From Strongylocentrotus droebachiensis (taxonomy: Eukaryota > Echinodermata > Echinoidea > Camarodonta > Strongylocentrotidae), in assembly GCA_035222895.1 (NCBI GenBank), contig JAVYIG010007855.1, positions 32,323-96,322 on the forward strand: a DNA stretch of 64,000 bases. The letters are read 5' to 3'. This document shows positions 35,368 to 45,959 of the stretch, in pieces. The stretch's first letter is position 1, and the number at the start of each line of letters is the position of its first letter. Under the pieces are notes generated by a model. It made no database searches, was not told the origin of the DNA, and saw nothing but the letters and a program-made list of their open reading frames with translations. Made by a program: the position numbers and the translations under genes.

Positions 35368-35531
35368 AAGAGAGGTTATTTCTTAAATGAAGTGAAAGGA
35401 CTATTGAAAATAGAATAGCCCTTTCATTTAATTTAAGAAATAAACTCTAATCCTTCCCTTGATATTTGAATTGCACTGCTCCTACTGTGTGCTTTGTTCA
35501 CACTCTCCTTAATCTATAAAGGGTGCTTTCT

Positions 35532-36297
35532 TTATTTGATCATCAACAGAAGCAAAATGCTAGGCCACGAACTTTTCGAAGCGTGACCAGATTCAAAGTA
35601 TGCTTTGGAAGAATGGTGTATTATGGCAACTCCCCCACCACTGCGAAAAGAGCGAGGTACATTAATTAGGTTAAAACCTGGTGGGGTTAAATCACCAATT
35701 GTCTTTCTATGTCTTTCTGTGTTTGCTAACCAAGTGTCAGTTAGACACAAGATGTCAATATCAAAATCAATCAAGTGATCTATAACAATATCTGTTTTTA
35801 TCACAAACTGATCTGGTGTTCACTACACATATTCTGCATTCTTTAGAGCAAGGAGCAGTGTCTGCTACCCATAAAGGCGTGGGCGCATCCACAGAGGAAA
35901 GTGGACAATTTTCATGACACACAATAACAGTTTTTCTGTTTTGCTTTGCCTTAGCCCCACCTTTCCGGCCACGCCGTGTAGCTTAACATGACCTCCCCAA
36001 ACTAAGGGTACAGATCGTTGCCCAAACATCATGAGGAAGACTATTGAAACAATTCAACTCTAAAAGATTGTCTCTTTTAAACACAAACTGACCCACGATA
36101 GGTATTAAGTTTATATTATAAACTGAGTTACATGTTTCTTTATCACCCCTCTTAAGAGTATTACTGGGGTGAGGGCATGGGTTAGGATGAACATCCCCGG
36201 CGAGAAGCAAGAGAGATATTCTCAATTTCGCACATGAGTTACTATAATACAAAATGCCTTTTCCAACATACTTGTATTGAACATGTCCTCCTGACAA
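35532..36297 (-). pseudogene. CR1-like non-LTR retrotransposon relic: 2A-like leader and endonuclease N-terminus
   Basis: The upstream part (36297-35983) reads RISLLLLAGDVHPNPCP, a leader ending in a 2A-like motif with Gly replaced by Cys (36195-36172). Then comes the N-terminus of an AP-type endonuclease: VNTRSV near 35830, a frame break near 35805, then DFDIDILCLTDTWLAN, PPGFNLINVPRS and GGGVAIIHH (35804-35532). The usual catalytic Glu of the TETWL motif is Asp here. The rest of the endonuclease and the whole RT are missing. The order leader-2A-endonuclease is that described for some sea urchin CR1-clade elements. Confidence 0.75.
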
Positions 36298-36668
36298 CCA
36301 GGCATTCTTCTTACAAAAGGTGAATCAAATCCCTTCAGAGTCAGGATCAGGTGGACCGACAATGAATGGCAATAAGGCACACAATAGAAGAATGTGCAGC
36401 TTCATGGAGCTGCTGCAACATTCCATTCAAATCTGGTCTAGAGTACTCACATGCTTGAAGTTGAAATGACTACATACCTTTAATGAAGTACATGTATGTG
36501 TTAAGATGGCTACCATACTTATAGTACACACAGCAAGGATTAGAAAAACAAGATTGGAAAAAGATCATCCAACCAGCAACATATTTTCTCAACCTCAGTC
36601 TAGTTGAAACTATGGCACATAATAACTTGACACTTGAAAAACAACACTCATCCAATAAGAAGAAATTA
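36298..36668. other. No feature supported
   Basis: Short AT-rich spacer between the CR1-like relic and the left end of the first DIRS-like element. No repeat or coding signal was recognised on either strand. Confidence 0.5.
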
Positions 36669-36870
36669 GTTAAATCAGAACTGATTTTATTATTTACTAT
36701 ATAAATATATGTATCTACCTATTATTGCTTAGTTCTCCAAGACAAAGCAGTCATTCGAAACAAACAAAATCACAGATGTGCATACCCCCCAATACCCCGC
36801 TATACCCGTCACGCTCGCACAACGCCAGCATGTAAACTTCCTCTCTTAAAGCGGTCCCAGATACAGAACA
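36669..36870. repeat. Left inverted terminal repeat of DIRS-like element 1
   Basis: It begins TTAAATCAGAACTGATTTTA and includes ATGTATCTACCTATTATTGC. The sequence at about 36918-36963 (GGTAGATACATAG to CAGTTCTGATTTA) is its outer end in reverse complement, as in the internal complementary region of DIRS elements. The left repeat of element 2 has the same layout. Confidence 0.7.
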
Positions 36871-36915
36871 GGGACATGTTGCTAACAAGGAGAGGGGCCG
36901 GAGGGAGGGACATGG

Positions 36916-37012
36916 GTAGATACATAGATTTATATAGTAAATAATAAAATCAGTTCTGATTTAATTAATTTACCACAATAAATCATATGTATCTACCTAT
37001 TATTACTTAGAC
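36916..37012. repeat. Internal complementary region of DIRS-like element 1
   Basis: The left half (36916-36963) is complementary to the outer left end of the element. The right half (ATTAATTTACCACAATAAAT to CTACCTATTATTAC) should be complementary to the right terminal repeat, but no such repeat was found in the window, so the right end of this element is missing. Confidence 0.65.
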
Positions 37013-37054
37013 CAACACAGATGCAAGCGGGAGGCATGTCCCAAACAAAAAAGG

Positions 37055-37426
37055 TTAGCGGGGAACCAAAGAAGACGAAGCCGCCAACAACGATGCCGTA
37101 GCAAAACGCTCCTCACTCGCCGGCACATCCTTAAGATGGCACGAGATGAACGTATTCGGCGACAACCAAAAGGCAGCCTTCATAATATCATGAAGGGCAA
37201 CCCCAAACAAAGCCCAGGAGGTACCAAGACCCCTGGTATCATGCGCACGAGGACGCACACCCTCCGATAGGGCCTCGGGACCCGCAGTCTGAACCGCCTC
37301 CACAATCCATCCAAAGATAGATTCCCACGAGGCAGGTGAGACGGGCTCCCGCCTGATAAGAAAAAGCAGAACGCTATCAAGGCAAAAACCAAAAATCCCA
37401 GAGGGGTAAAGAGAAAACTGATCCAC
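37055..37426 (-). pseudogene. DIRS tyrosine recombinase C-terminus, catalytic Tyr replaced by His
   Basis: The frame matches the C-terminal 105 residues of the recombinase at 40552-41838: REPVSPAS, WIVEAVQTAGPEALS, RPRAHDTRGLGTSWALF, then TFISCHLKDVPA. The His-x-x-Arg pair (AHDTR) is kept, but the catalytic Tyr of FISCYLKDV is His here. Homology stops near 37385, with no RT, gag or right repeat upstream. This is an inactive, truncated DIRS copy. Confidence 0.8.
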
Positions 37427-37617
37427 CTACCGACTCTTCTCTCACAGAGGAGTAGCAAGTGTAATGGACAGTGGGAGTCTAGCCACCAACGGGCAAAGAC
37501 CCCGCAAAAGACTAACAACAGCACAGAGCTTCACAGAAGCCGAGCTTAGCAAGACGGATCCCGAAACAGACCGAGAACCAGAAACACCAGAAAGTGTAAC
37601 CGAGTCCAACCACGATA

Positions 37618-38004
37618 CCCCGGGGGCTAATTTTTTTTCCCAAACAGGTTTGTCAATGCTAATATTTCCGGTCATCTGATTGGCTGATATATTACGTCAC
37701 TAGCAATGACGTAACCGTTAGGTGAGTGATAGGGGTATAGAAATCATGCAGAATCACTTTTCATCAACCCATCGTTGGCTCAATCGGTAAGGTCAGCGTA
37801 ATGCAATCATAGAGTTGTGGGTTCAAGTCTCAGTTTATTCCGTATTTTTGCCTTTATAAATAGTGGGGCAAAGCAATAAAAAATCAAAGTCTAATTGTTT
37901 GTGACCTCTTTCCAAGCTGCTAATGACGTATCAGCCATTGGAGAAGAACGGAAATATAAGAAATTGCAAACCTGTTTGGGAATAAACATTTCGCACCCCG
38001 GGGG
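37618..38004. mobile_element. MITE with CCCCGGGG ends enclosing a tRNA-like sequence
   Basis: The left end (CCCCGGGGGCTAA, T-run, CCCAAACAGGTTTG) and right end (CAAACCTGTTTGGG, AATAAAC, CACCCCGGGG) are inverted over about 65 bp, and the match continues into ATATTTCCG and GGCTGAT..TGACGTC-like blocks. The middle contains the tRNA-like segment at 37769-37835. Confidence 0.75.
37769..37835 (+). repeat. tRNA-like (pol III promoter-like) segment inside MITE
   Basis: TTGGCTCAATCGGTAAGGTC resembles an A box and GGGTTCAAGTCTC a B box, with the spacing found in tRNA genes. A complete cloverleaf with paired acceptor ends was not evident, so it is called tRNA-like, not a tRNA gene. It differs from the head of the SINE family found elsewhere in the window. 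Confidence 0.5.
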
Positions 38005-39290
38005 CAGGGGCAAAGCCCCCACCAGCACCCTGGGCGGCCGGTGGCCTTCTCAGATGAGGCCAAAATCGGAGACTCACAATCCGAAAACAAACGCTTCCTA
38101 TCCTACGCCGAAACGTCGGGTGACGAAGCCTGCCCAAACACCTTACTAAGGCTGTAGGGTTTTAGCTACAGAACCAGCCCGATCATCACTATCGTGCTAC
38201 ACCGCACCTTGAGGCTGCAATACTTGGTGGTAGAAACCACCCCGTAACCGGGGGCCCTCTGTCACGGAGGCAACTCAACTGAGAACCCGAAACACATAAG
38301 AAAACCGTCAGACAGAGTCCAAGTCAGACTGACGGACTGAGGGCACCAACCTCCCAAAACGGGGCAAGGCGCCGATAGTAGCTGCCCCCAGAGGAGCACT
38401 AATAAACAGCTGGAGGCTTAACCCCAAACAAGAGCCGACGGCACAAGGTGGCAAGCCAACACAGCAACAGGCAATCTGGGCCTAAAAGGTCTAACAGATG
38501 CCGGAGAAGCAACACCCGAGACTCAAAAATCAAACCCGAAACTGAGTTAGGCATGACCGGGGCCGACTCAAAAGCTGCCCAAAGCACGGGCAAGAAAAAG
38601 AGTAAACCTCCGCCTGAAAAACCGCGAAGCCCGCCGCCAGGTTTACTGAAACTTCAGTAACCCAACTAACAACTTCCCATAAACATGGTGACAACTTACA
38701 CGCCACAGCAGACACACTCGCGAATACAACTGACAACGAGTAGGGTGCGACCGAGTCCGGCTCAAAGCCAGCCGGCGCACGGGCAGAAATAGGCACCAAG
38801 CCCTCGCCCGAACGGGGTGATAAATTTGATGCCAAAAATATTGGCGTCTGCCCGAACAACTGGAAACCCCAGTAGCCCGAGCGAAAGAAATATCAAACCC
38901 CCAATAACTCAAAGCCGCCTGAGCGGAAACAGAAACGGCCCACTGAAGCATTTGACGCTAAACCCTGGCCGCCAAACTACCACTCTGCCTTCTCAGCCGG
39001 AGGGAACGGAGCAGTACCGCCTCCCCAATTCAACGAAAGACTTAGCGAATAGAAACACCTCGCCTAAGAAAACGGGGTCACTCGCGAACCCAATGATGGT
39101 TGTGAAACCATGGCCAACTTCGCCCCCGACGGCACGAATTGTTGTAAACAACTACGCACAGCCCGCGAGGCACGCGCCTTCTACGAGGCTGGCCGTTCCG
39201 GACAAGACAGCACGGCTTGTAACAGTATTATATCCCCGGCAAAAGCCCTAAATAAACTGCCACTCATGGGGGATGGACACAGCCCGAACT
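38005..39290. other. GC-rich region without recognisable gene
   Basis: Base composition is clearly richer in G+C than the surroundings and resembles DIRS coding DNA. Several overlapping open frames exist on both strands, but none carries a motif I can recognise. It may be degraded DNA of DIRS-like element 1 or another element. Confidence 0.4.
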
Positions 39291-40035
39291 CGGCGGAACA
39301 GTAGTCGTTTGTGAAAACGCCCCGAAGCTCAGCCTGAGCGGAGGCAGAAAAGGCCGACATTGGCGAGAAATTCTACTTCGCCTTCTTAGCTCCTGTCCCA
39401 GCCGAAACTTGGCGGACGAGCCCTTCCGTTTCTTACCCCTAAAAACGGGGGACGAAACAAACTCCACGGCCCTGCCAGAGCCTTAGCTCTAGCTACCGGG
39501 CAACGTAACCATGGCCGCGAACTCCACCGCCTCTCGCGGAGTGTTAGAGCGTCAGCTCCAGTTCACGGAAAGTCAAAGCGAGCCTGAACACTTACATTTC
39601 ACGGCGGCGATTACATGCATCTCGCTAGAGAAAAACAGGGCCCCTCTCGACAAAGTTGGTCGTGAAAAGCCGGAACAACTCCGCCCTTAACAGCACAAAC
39701 TTAGCTCCAGCCCCAGCCGAATACGGGTGGACGAGCTTTTCCGCTTCGTACCCCTAAAAACCGGAGACGAAGCGAGCGACACGGCCGAACTAGAGCTTAA
39801 ACTGAAGCTAAACAGGCGGTGTGAACAGGGCAACAAGCTCTATCGCCTCTCACTCGTAGATACAGGCGGCGAAGTGAGCTACACGGCCTCAATAGATCCA
39901 TAAACCCAACTTTACGGCCGGTGTGAATAGGGCCTCGAGCCCCTCCGCTTCTCACCCGTAAAAACGGGTGGCGAAACGAGCTTCACGGCTCTACTAGAGC
40001 TTCATCTTTAGCTTTACGGGCGGTGAACATGATAC
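39290..40035. repeat. GC-rich hairpin repeat array
   Basis: Diverged units of about 105 bp each contain CGCTTCTCACCCGTAAAAAC followed by its near-complement GGGTGGCGAAACGAGC, then CACGGC, then TTTACGGGCGGTGTGAACA. Clear units begin near 39420, 39735, 39840 and 39945, and each can fold into a short hairpin. Non-coding. Confidence 0.65.
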
Positions 40036-40173
40036 GAAAACGACACACCGTGAGGGGCCCCAAAACTACCTCCGTACTAATTACCTCTGTTAAAGAGGAG
40101 GCTTAACAAAACACGAGCTGGGTATCATCCCGATACCTTCCAACTACCAGGCGATCGTTCAAAAACGAAACTA

Positions 40174-40358
40174 GTAAAATCAGTATTGATTTTCTTATTT
40201 GTTAAATAAATCTATGTACCTACCTATTTATGCTAGTCGTTCTCGACTACAAGCCATCACGAGAATTTTAAACCCAAAAAGTCACTAGGTGTGTAACCCC
40301 CCGTCTTCCCATTGTCCTGCCCAACTCTATAGAATACTTCCTCTGAAAACCGAGCAAC
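40174..40358. repeat. Left inverted terminal repeat of DIRS element 2
   Basis: From GTAAAATCAGTATTGATTTT through CTACCTACCTATTTATGC and GTCGTTCTCGACTACAAGCC to AATACTTCCTCTG. From about 40210 on it is the reverse complement of 50925-51050. The outermost 35 bp differ from the right repeat, as expected for DIRS. Confidence 0.85.
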
Positions 40359-40407
40359 CCCGAAAGAAATACGGAACATGTTGCAAGGAGAGGGGATGGA
40401 GGGAGGG

Positions 40408-40505
40408 CAATAGGTAGGTACATAGATTTATTTAACAAATAAGAAAATCAATACTGATTTTACTAATTTATAACAATAAATCAATGTACCTACCTATTTA
40501 TGCAA
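40408..40505. repeat. Internal complementary region of DIRS element 2
   Basis: The left half (40408-40463) is the exact complement of the element's outer left end (40174-40229). The right half (40464-40505, TAATTTATAACAATAAATCA onward) is the exact complement of its outer right end (51041-51082). The two halves meet at GATTTTAC|TAATTTAT, which marks both ends of the element. Confidence 0.88.
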
Positions 40506-40551
40506 GACCAGCACAGACGGAACCAAGGGAGGCATGTTCCGAAGAGACAAT

Positions 40552-41838
40552 CTAGAGGGAAGACGCAGCCGCCTTAAGCGGCGCAGAAGCAAAAGAAACC
40601 TCACCCGCAGGGACATCCTTAAGATAGCAAGAGATAAACGAATCACGGGAGCGCCAATAGGCAGCCCGAAGAATATCTTCAAGCCCCACGCCCTGAAAAA
40701 GAGCCCAGGAGGTACTAATGCTACGAGTATCGTGGGCACGAGGCCTACAACCGGCCGACAAAGCTTCAGGGCCCGCAGCCCGAATAGCTTCCACAATCCA
40801 ACGAGACACAGAGACCCGGGAAGCCGGAGAAAAGGGCTCCCGGGTAATACAAAACAATTGGTCATCTGTACGAAAAGGTTTGGTCTTCTCAACGTACCAC
40901 TTAAGCGCCCGAACCGGACACCAAACCTTATCCTCACGTATGGAAGAATGATCAGACAGAGGACAAAGAAAAACCTCAACCGGCCCCGAAGAAGCCGTCT
41001 GGTTCTTGGCGATGAAGGAGGCCTTAGGAATAAGACGAACGCCACCCCTTGCCTCCCAACGAATATGGCCAGGAGTAAGGCAAAGAGCATGTAAAGTACT
41101 ACGTCTCTGACCAGAAGCGATGGCCATCAAAAAGACTGTCTTCACGGTAAGATGGTGAAGGGAAGAACTCCCCATCGGCTCAAACGGAGGCTTACCAAGA
41201 GCCTCAAGAACCTTAGGTAAACTCCAGGAAGGGACCAGCTGAGACACTGGAGGTCGCTTCAAGAAAAAGGACCTGAGAAGACCACACAAATGGGGAGAAG
41301 AAGACACTCCCGACCCATCAGAAAAACCAGTGTGGATAGCCCCAATGGCAGACCGATAACCTCTGATTGTAGACAAAGCTCTACCCTTGTCAAACAAGTG
41401 TATGAAAAAATCAGCAATAGAACCAAGCGAAGCAGTCTTAGGGGACTCGTCTCTCTCCTGACACCATTCGAAGAAGACAGACAAACGCGAATTATAAACC
41501 ACCTGCGTAGAGTCCCTACGACTACCAGCTACAAAATCAGCGGCTCTCTCAGAAAGTCCCGACTGCCTTGCAGTCTCCCGGACAGAGGCCAAGCAGTCAA
41601 GTGCAAGGACGCCGGATTGTGGTGGAGAATCCCCGACAGGGGTTGTGTCACTAAATCCGCTCGTAGCGGAAGCGACCACGGAGGAGCTACGAGCACACTC
41701 AACAACTCCGGGAACCAGGGACGCCTGGGCCAGTTGGGGGCCACCAAAATCACCAGTGCTCGATCCTCCCTGACCTACGACAACACCCGAGGGATCAAGG
41801 GGAACGGAGGAAAAGCGTATCCCCGAAAGGTCCCCCAA
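40552..41838 (-). CDS. DIRS tyrosine recombinase, intact frame
   Basis: Phage-integrase-like enzyme that would insert the circular DIRS cDNA. The 428-codon frame has an N-terminal core-binding part (SRLSVFFEWCQERDESP, then ALSTIRGYRSAIGAIH), the first catalytic Arg in ASGQRRSTLHAL, the His-x-x-Arg pair in RPRAHDTRSIS and the nucleophile Tyr in SFISCYLKDVPAG. All expected catalytic residues are present. It overlaps the end of the RT frame by about 64 bp in another frame, as usual for DIRS. The true start is uncertain because the first 70 residues are low-complexity. The broken homologue at 37055-37426 has lost the Tyr. Confidence 0.88.
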   Translation of the reverse strand: MGDLSGIRFSSVPLDPSGVVVGQGGSSTGDFGGPQLAQASLVPGVVECARSSSVVASATSGFSDTTPVGDSPPQSGVLALDCLASVRETARQSGLSERAADFVAGSRRDSTQVVYNSRLSVFFEWCQERDESPKTASLGSIADFFIHLFDKGRALSTIRGYRSAIGAIHTGFSDGSGVSSSPHLCGLLRSFFLKRPPVSQLVPSWSLPKVLEALGKPPFEPMGSSSLHHLTVKTVFLMAIASGQRRSTLHALCLTPGHIRWEARGGVRLIPKASFIAKNQTASSGPVEVFLCPLSDHSSIREDKVWCPVRALKWYVEKTKPFRTDDQLFCITREPFSPASRVSVSRWIVEAIRAAGPEALSAGCRPRAHDTRSISTSWALFQGVGLEDILRAAYWRSRDSFISCYLKDVPAGEVSFASAPLKAAASSL

Positions 41839-43577
41839 TTAAGGGAGAACGCATCCAACACCCACGCACCCGGGTCCTGAACTCGGGAGCAATACCTCGG
41901 GAGCCGATGAGACAACGCCGAGGCAAACAGGTCGACGTCCAACCGACCCCAGGTCGAGAGGAGCGTCTGGAAAACTGCCGGATGGAGCGTCCACTCCGAT
42001 GGCAGACACCGACCTCGAGAAAGGAAGTCTGCTATCAGATTCTCCCGACCGGGAATGAAAGAAGCTATCGGTGTAATGTCCAACTGACGACACCAACTCC
42101 ATAGATGCGCGGCCAACCGGTCCAGAGGAGCAGACCGGGTGCCGCCCTGCCGGTTTATGTAAGCCGCCACAGTTACATTGTCCGTCAAAATCAAAACCGA
42201 CCGACGAACAAACCGGATGGCAAAGTGATGTAGAACATAGATCACTGCCAAAAACTCCAGCACGTTGATGTGAGGCAACACCCGCAGATGTGACCAATCC
42301 CCCGACACCGTACCTCCGTTGCAGTGGCCTCCCCAGCCCAACAGAGAGGCATCCGTCGATACCGAAATTGACGGCAGGGGAACCCGGAAAGGCCTGCCTC
42401 GAGCCAAAAAGACCACGTCTGTCCAACGAGGTAAGAGAGACCTGATGTGATCCGGCAACGGGATCCAGGTCGACAGAGAATCTCTGCCCGGACGGTAGAA
42501 CTTGAGAAGGTGGACCTGGAAAGGTCTCATGAGCAGTCGACAGTCCACCACAAAATCCACCAGACTGGCCAAATAGCCCAGAAACTGGAGCCATTGCCTG
42601 GCCCTGACCCGTCTGAGCAGAAGAAGCCGACGAGCCGCCGAAGACACGGTCAAGATCCTGTCCCGGCTGGGCCGGGCCAGTTGACACGGGATATCTAGCA
42701 CCGCTCCCAAAAAGGAAGGGACGCGGGAAGGAGATAGATTGGACTTCTCCCAATTTATCAGGAAACCGAGCTCTCTGGTCGTCTGTACCAACAGGTAGAG
42801 ATGATCCAAGAGAAGAGATTCGGACTCCGCCAGAAGGATCCAGTCGTCTAGATAACAGAACAGACGAAGACCGCGACCCCTGAGATAGGCCGCTAGAGCC
42901 GCGACCACCCGAGTAAACACACGGGGGGCTGGTCGAAGGCCGAAAGGAAGGGACCGGAACCGATAGGTCCGGCCCTGAAACGAAAACCCCAAAAGGTCCC
43001 TGGACCTCGGATGAATGGGAACATGCAGATAAGCGTCCTTGAGGTCCAAGGACACCGCATAATCCTTTACCCTCACTAAAGGGAGGATTAAGGCCAAGGT
43101 TTCCATTCGAAAATGAACCGGCGGAATAAAGAGATTTATCCGCTTCATATTCAGAATCATTCGAAGCTTCCCCGAGCGCTTGGGGATAACAAAGATCGGC
43201 GACAGGCATAATCGAGAATGATCTTCCACTTTCTCGATCGCCCCTTTTTCCAACGGAGAATTGATCTCCGTGGCGGCATGCTAAAGAGCCGGGGCGGCCA
43301 TGGGGGACTGACGACATCTTAATGCGCCGCCTGGAAGTGCGGCGCAAAGATCGATGCAATAACCTTCTCGCACAATAGAGAGCACGAGTGCGTCTCTTGT
43401 GACAGCTTGCCAAGCTGTGAGAAAGAATCGCAGACGCCCCCCGACGCTGATCTGAGGACTTAGCGCTCGGGGAAAAACTTCAAAGACGCCGCGAAGTTGC
43501 GGCAGTGAACGTACGACCACGAGGGACACCACGCTGGCCCCTGTTGGAATGTCCACCACCCCTACCACCGCTGCCAC
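41775..43577 (-). pseudogene. DIRS pol (reverse transcriptase and RNase H) with one in-frame stop
   Basis: The same frame runs from 43577, overlapping the end of gag, to 41775, broken only by TAG at 43281-43283. Before the stop: VGGRLRFFLTAWQAVTRD and LSIVREGYCI, the usual pol start. After it: LEKGAIEKV, LSPIFVIPKRSGKLRMI, SLDLKDAYLHVPIHP, FRSLPFGLRPAPRVF, then the catalytic YLDDW. RNase H follows with STDASLLGWGG, LEFLAVIYVLHHF and LTDNVTVAAYINRQGG, then GRENLIADFLSR. The RT and RNase H acidic residues look intact, so the stop is the only visible lesion. Confidence 0.88.
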
Positions 43578-45317
43578 CCCGCCGGGGAGGCTGAGAGGAG
43601 GTAGGAGGAGGAACAGACACCGTCACCCGGCGCTGTTGACCCTGACCCCGAGGCACAACCAAACCACGGCCAAAGCGTGAAGCTGGCTTCTGAGGACGCC
43701 GAAAACCCTCAGCCAAATCAGCCACCTGCTTGCGGCTATCGATCTCTTTCTGGAAAACCTGGGCAAACTGCCCGCCAAAAAGAAAAGGACCGCGCGAGGG
43801 GACGTCCCGGACGACGGACGGAACGTCAGCATCACGAACCCCCAAAGCGGAAAGCGCCAGCTCCCGACGCCGATGAGTCAATGTGACCGCCGACTCCGAT
43901 AACTGCGACCATTGAAGTCCAGCTAGTGAGAGTAAAATGTCATCTATGATCAAAAGATCAGCTTCCGACACCTCAAGCTCCGCAGCTCTAGCCCTCAAGC
44001 TGAGAAGGGAACCTTGATAGGCACACAGGCGCATACTAGTCCGAACCCCCTCGGATAGACACGACAGGTAGCGGTCCGTATTCTTAAAAGGCTTAGAAGT
44101 AAGAGGGTTGGACGCCCGAAGGCGCTGACCAACCCCCAAAATCTCGGGGGGAAAACTTCTTAGCCGTAAAGAAACTAGAGCCGACTTCATCATTGAAGCG
44201 AAACTCTTTCCCGCGCACGAGGGGTCTCTTTGTTCTAGGCGATGAACCAATACGATCGTATTCACCCTGGAAATCTTCGGTAAGGGGAATTCCCACGTCC
44301 GAGGACTGCTGTCTAAACAGCAATGAGGACGGAGCCCCCACCACCGGGACAGGAGCATAAACCTCAGGGAGGTATTTCTCCAACAATGCCTTAGCCTCAA
44401 AACCCAGCTGGGAGTGAGACTGAGATTCGGCCAAACCCGTTACGGTCGACACCTCCGAAGAGATAGAGACCTGAGACACAGACTCTGCCCCAGACGGGGG
44501 ACCGACCGGGTAAGACCATGGATCCACCACAGTTTCTTCCCCAGGTGGAGCACCGAGTGCCGCTGGGGGAAGAACCCGAGTCTGCTGAAAATCACACCCA
44601 GACGGTTGATTGACAACTACGGGAGCGGTTACCGCCAGAGCAGGTAACGCTAACGAGGGAGTAGCCTCCGAAGGAAGCGCCCAGCCCTGCTGCTGAGCGA
44701 AGGCTTTGAACAAAGTCAAAAGCCCCGCATCAGACGGGGAAGAAACAGCACGCTTCTTAGACTTTTTCTTAGTCACAGACGTGCCTTTCTTCTTCGACTT
44801 CTTTGACTGCACCGGAGTAGATGCCGCTCCCCGCTTGCGAGAGCGGGGAGAGTGTCGGCTCACCGAGACATCTATGTCAGATGCCGGGGCCAACACGTCG
44901 ATTACCGGCTGTTCGAATAGGGGTGGCACCCCCGGAACAGAGCCTGAACCGACATTCGATGTGGAACATACAGCGCTCGCAACCACCCCGCTAGAAGCGG
45001 GGGGGCATTGAGCCCTGAAACGCCGCTGACTCGACGGTCATACCGTGAGATACCAGTGACGATTGAGACAAAGCTGAGGTTTGTGCGGACATACCTCCAA
45101 CAACAGCCGGTGGGTCTTGTTCAAAGTCTAGCCTGCTAGACACAAGGGCCCCCGATCTCGTTCCACTTGACCGACCGCTATACATACCTGCAGTCGCCCT
45201 GGTGGGTGACTGAGTTGCCTTCTCCCGTACACGGCCCGCGAGAAAGCCAGGCCGAAACCCGACCCCCTCTAGACCATAGGGCGAGCCGATTTTAACGCTT
45301 GTCTTGTACTCCACATG
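43480..45317 (-). pseudogene. DIRS gag-like protein, frameshifted
   Basis: Three frames join in series: 45317-44991 (SRLDFEQDPPAVVGG), 44986-44093 (basic block SKKSKKKGTSVTKKKSKKRA, then LLEKYLPEVYAPVPV) and 44160-43480 (SLRARAAELEVSEADLLIID, LSESAVTLTHRRRELAL, then an Arg/Gly-rich tail ending RGRTFTAATSRRL). The first break lies in a run of seven C (45001-45007) and the second in a run of six C near 44150. The Lys-rich block and Gly/Arg tail suit a nucleic-acid-binding capsid-type protein. The N-terminus is displaced to 50369-50488 by the inserted element. Confidence 0.75.
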
Positions 45318-45959
45318 TTGTGACTACCTGAAACTTATTTAACAAATAAGCATTATATTTTTAGGAAATAAATTTGTTAGTTCCCACACTGGGAATTGGG
45401 GCATTATTTAATATTTTTTTGAAAATTAGGGTTAGTAGATCGACAAAATGACAGATTATCGCTAGTCCGCCAATCAGAAAAGTTGTATTAACCGGCTTTG
45501 GTACTGTGTTTTTGCGAGTCATGTGTACATACAGGCGCTTTGTTTGCCGTTATCATGTCTGTCGATGCAAAATCTTATCGAAATTCGTCAAAAAATAGAT
45601 GTTTTGCTCATTGCTCTAATGTTTCCGAAGATCTCAAACCTTTCACGACCACACAGTGGAACACATTTGTAAGCAGTGTGAATATTTGGAAAGATTTAGT
45701 GGGGTATCAGGCTGATATAGCGAGGGCCTTTTTACGCGAAGTTGGACCTGATGCACTGGTCGATACTGCTGTAGTAAGCTTACCAGTACCAGAATTTGGT
45801 GGATATCACCCGACGTGCTATCGCTATTTCACAGATTCATCAAAGCAAGAGAGAGGGAAACTCAACAAAGACAAACAAAAAACAGACGCTGCATCATGTC
45901 ACACTTTAGGTAAGCCATACATTTAACTTAACTTGTGCGAATTCTTTTCACTCAAAATT

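Noticed and set aside
40534..41094. 186-codon plus-strand frame, rich in Arg and Thr
   Set aside because: Antisense shadow of the DIRS recombinase, whose catalytic motifs are on the minus strand.
41839..43413. 524-codon minus-strand Ser/Gly-rich frame
   Set aside because: Out-of-frame shadow of the RT/RNase H frame, which carries all the enzyme motifs.
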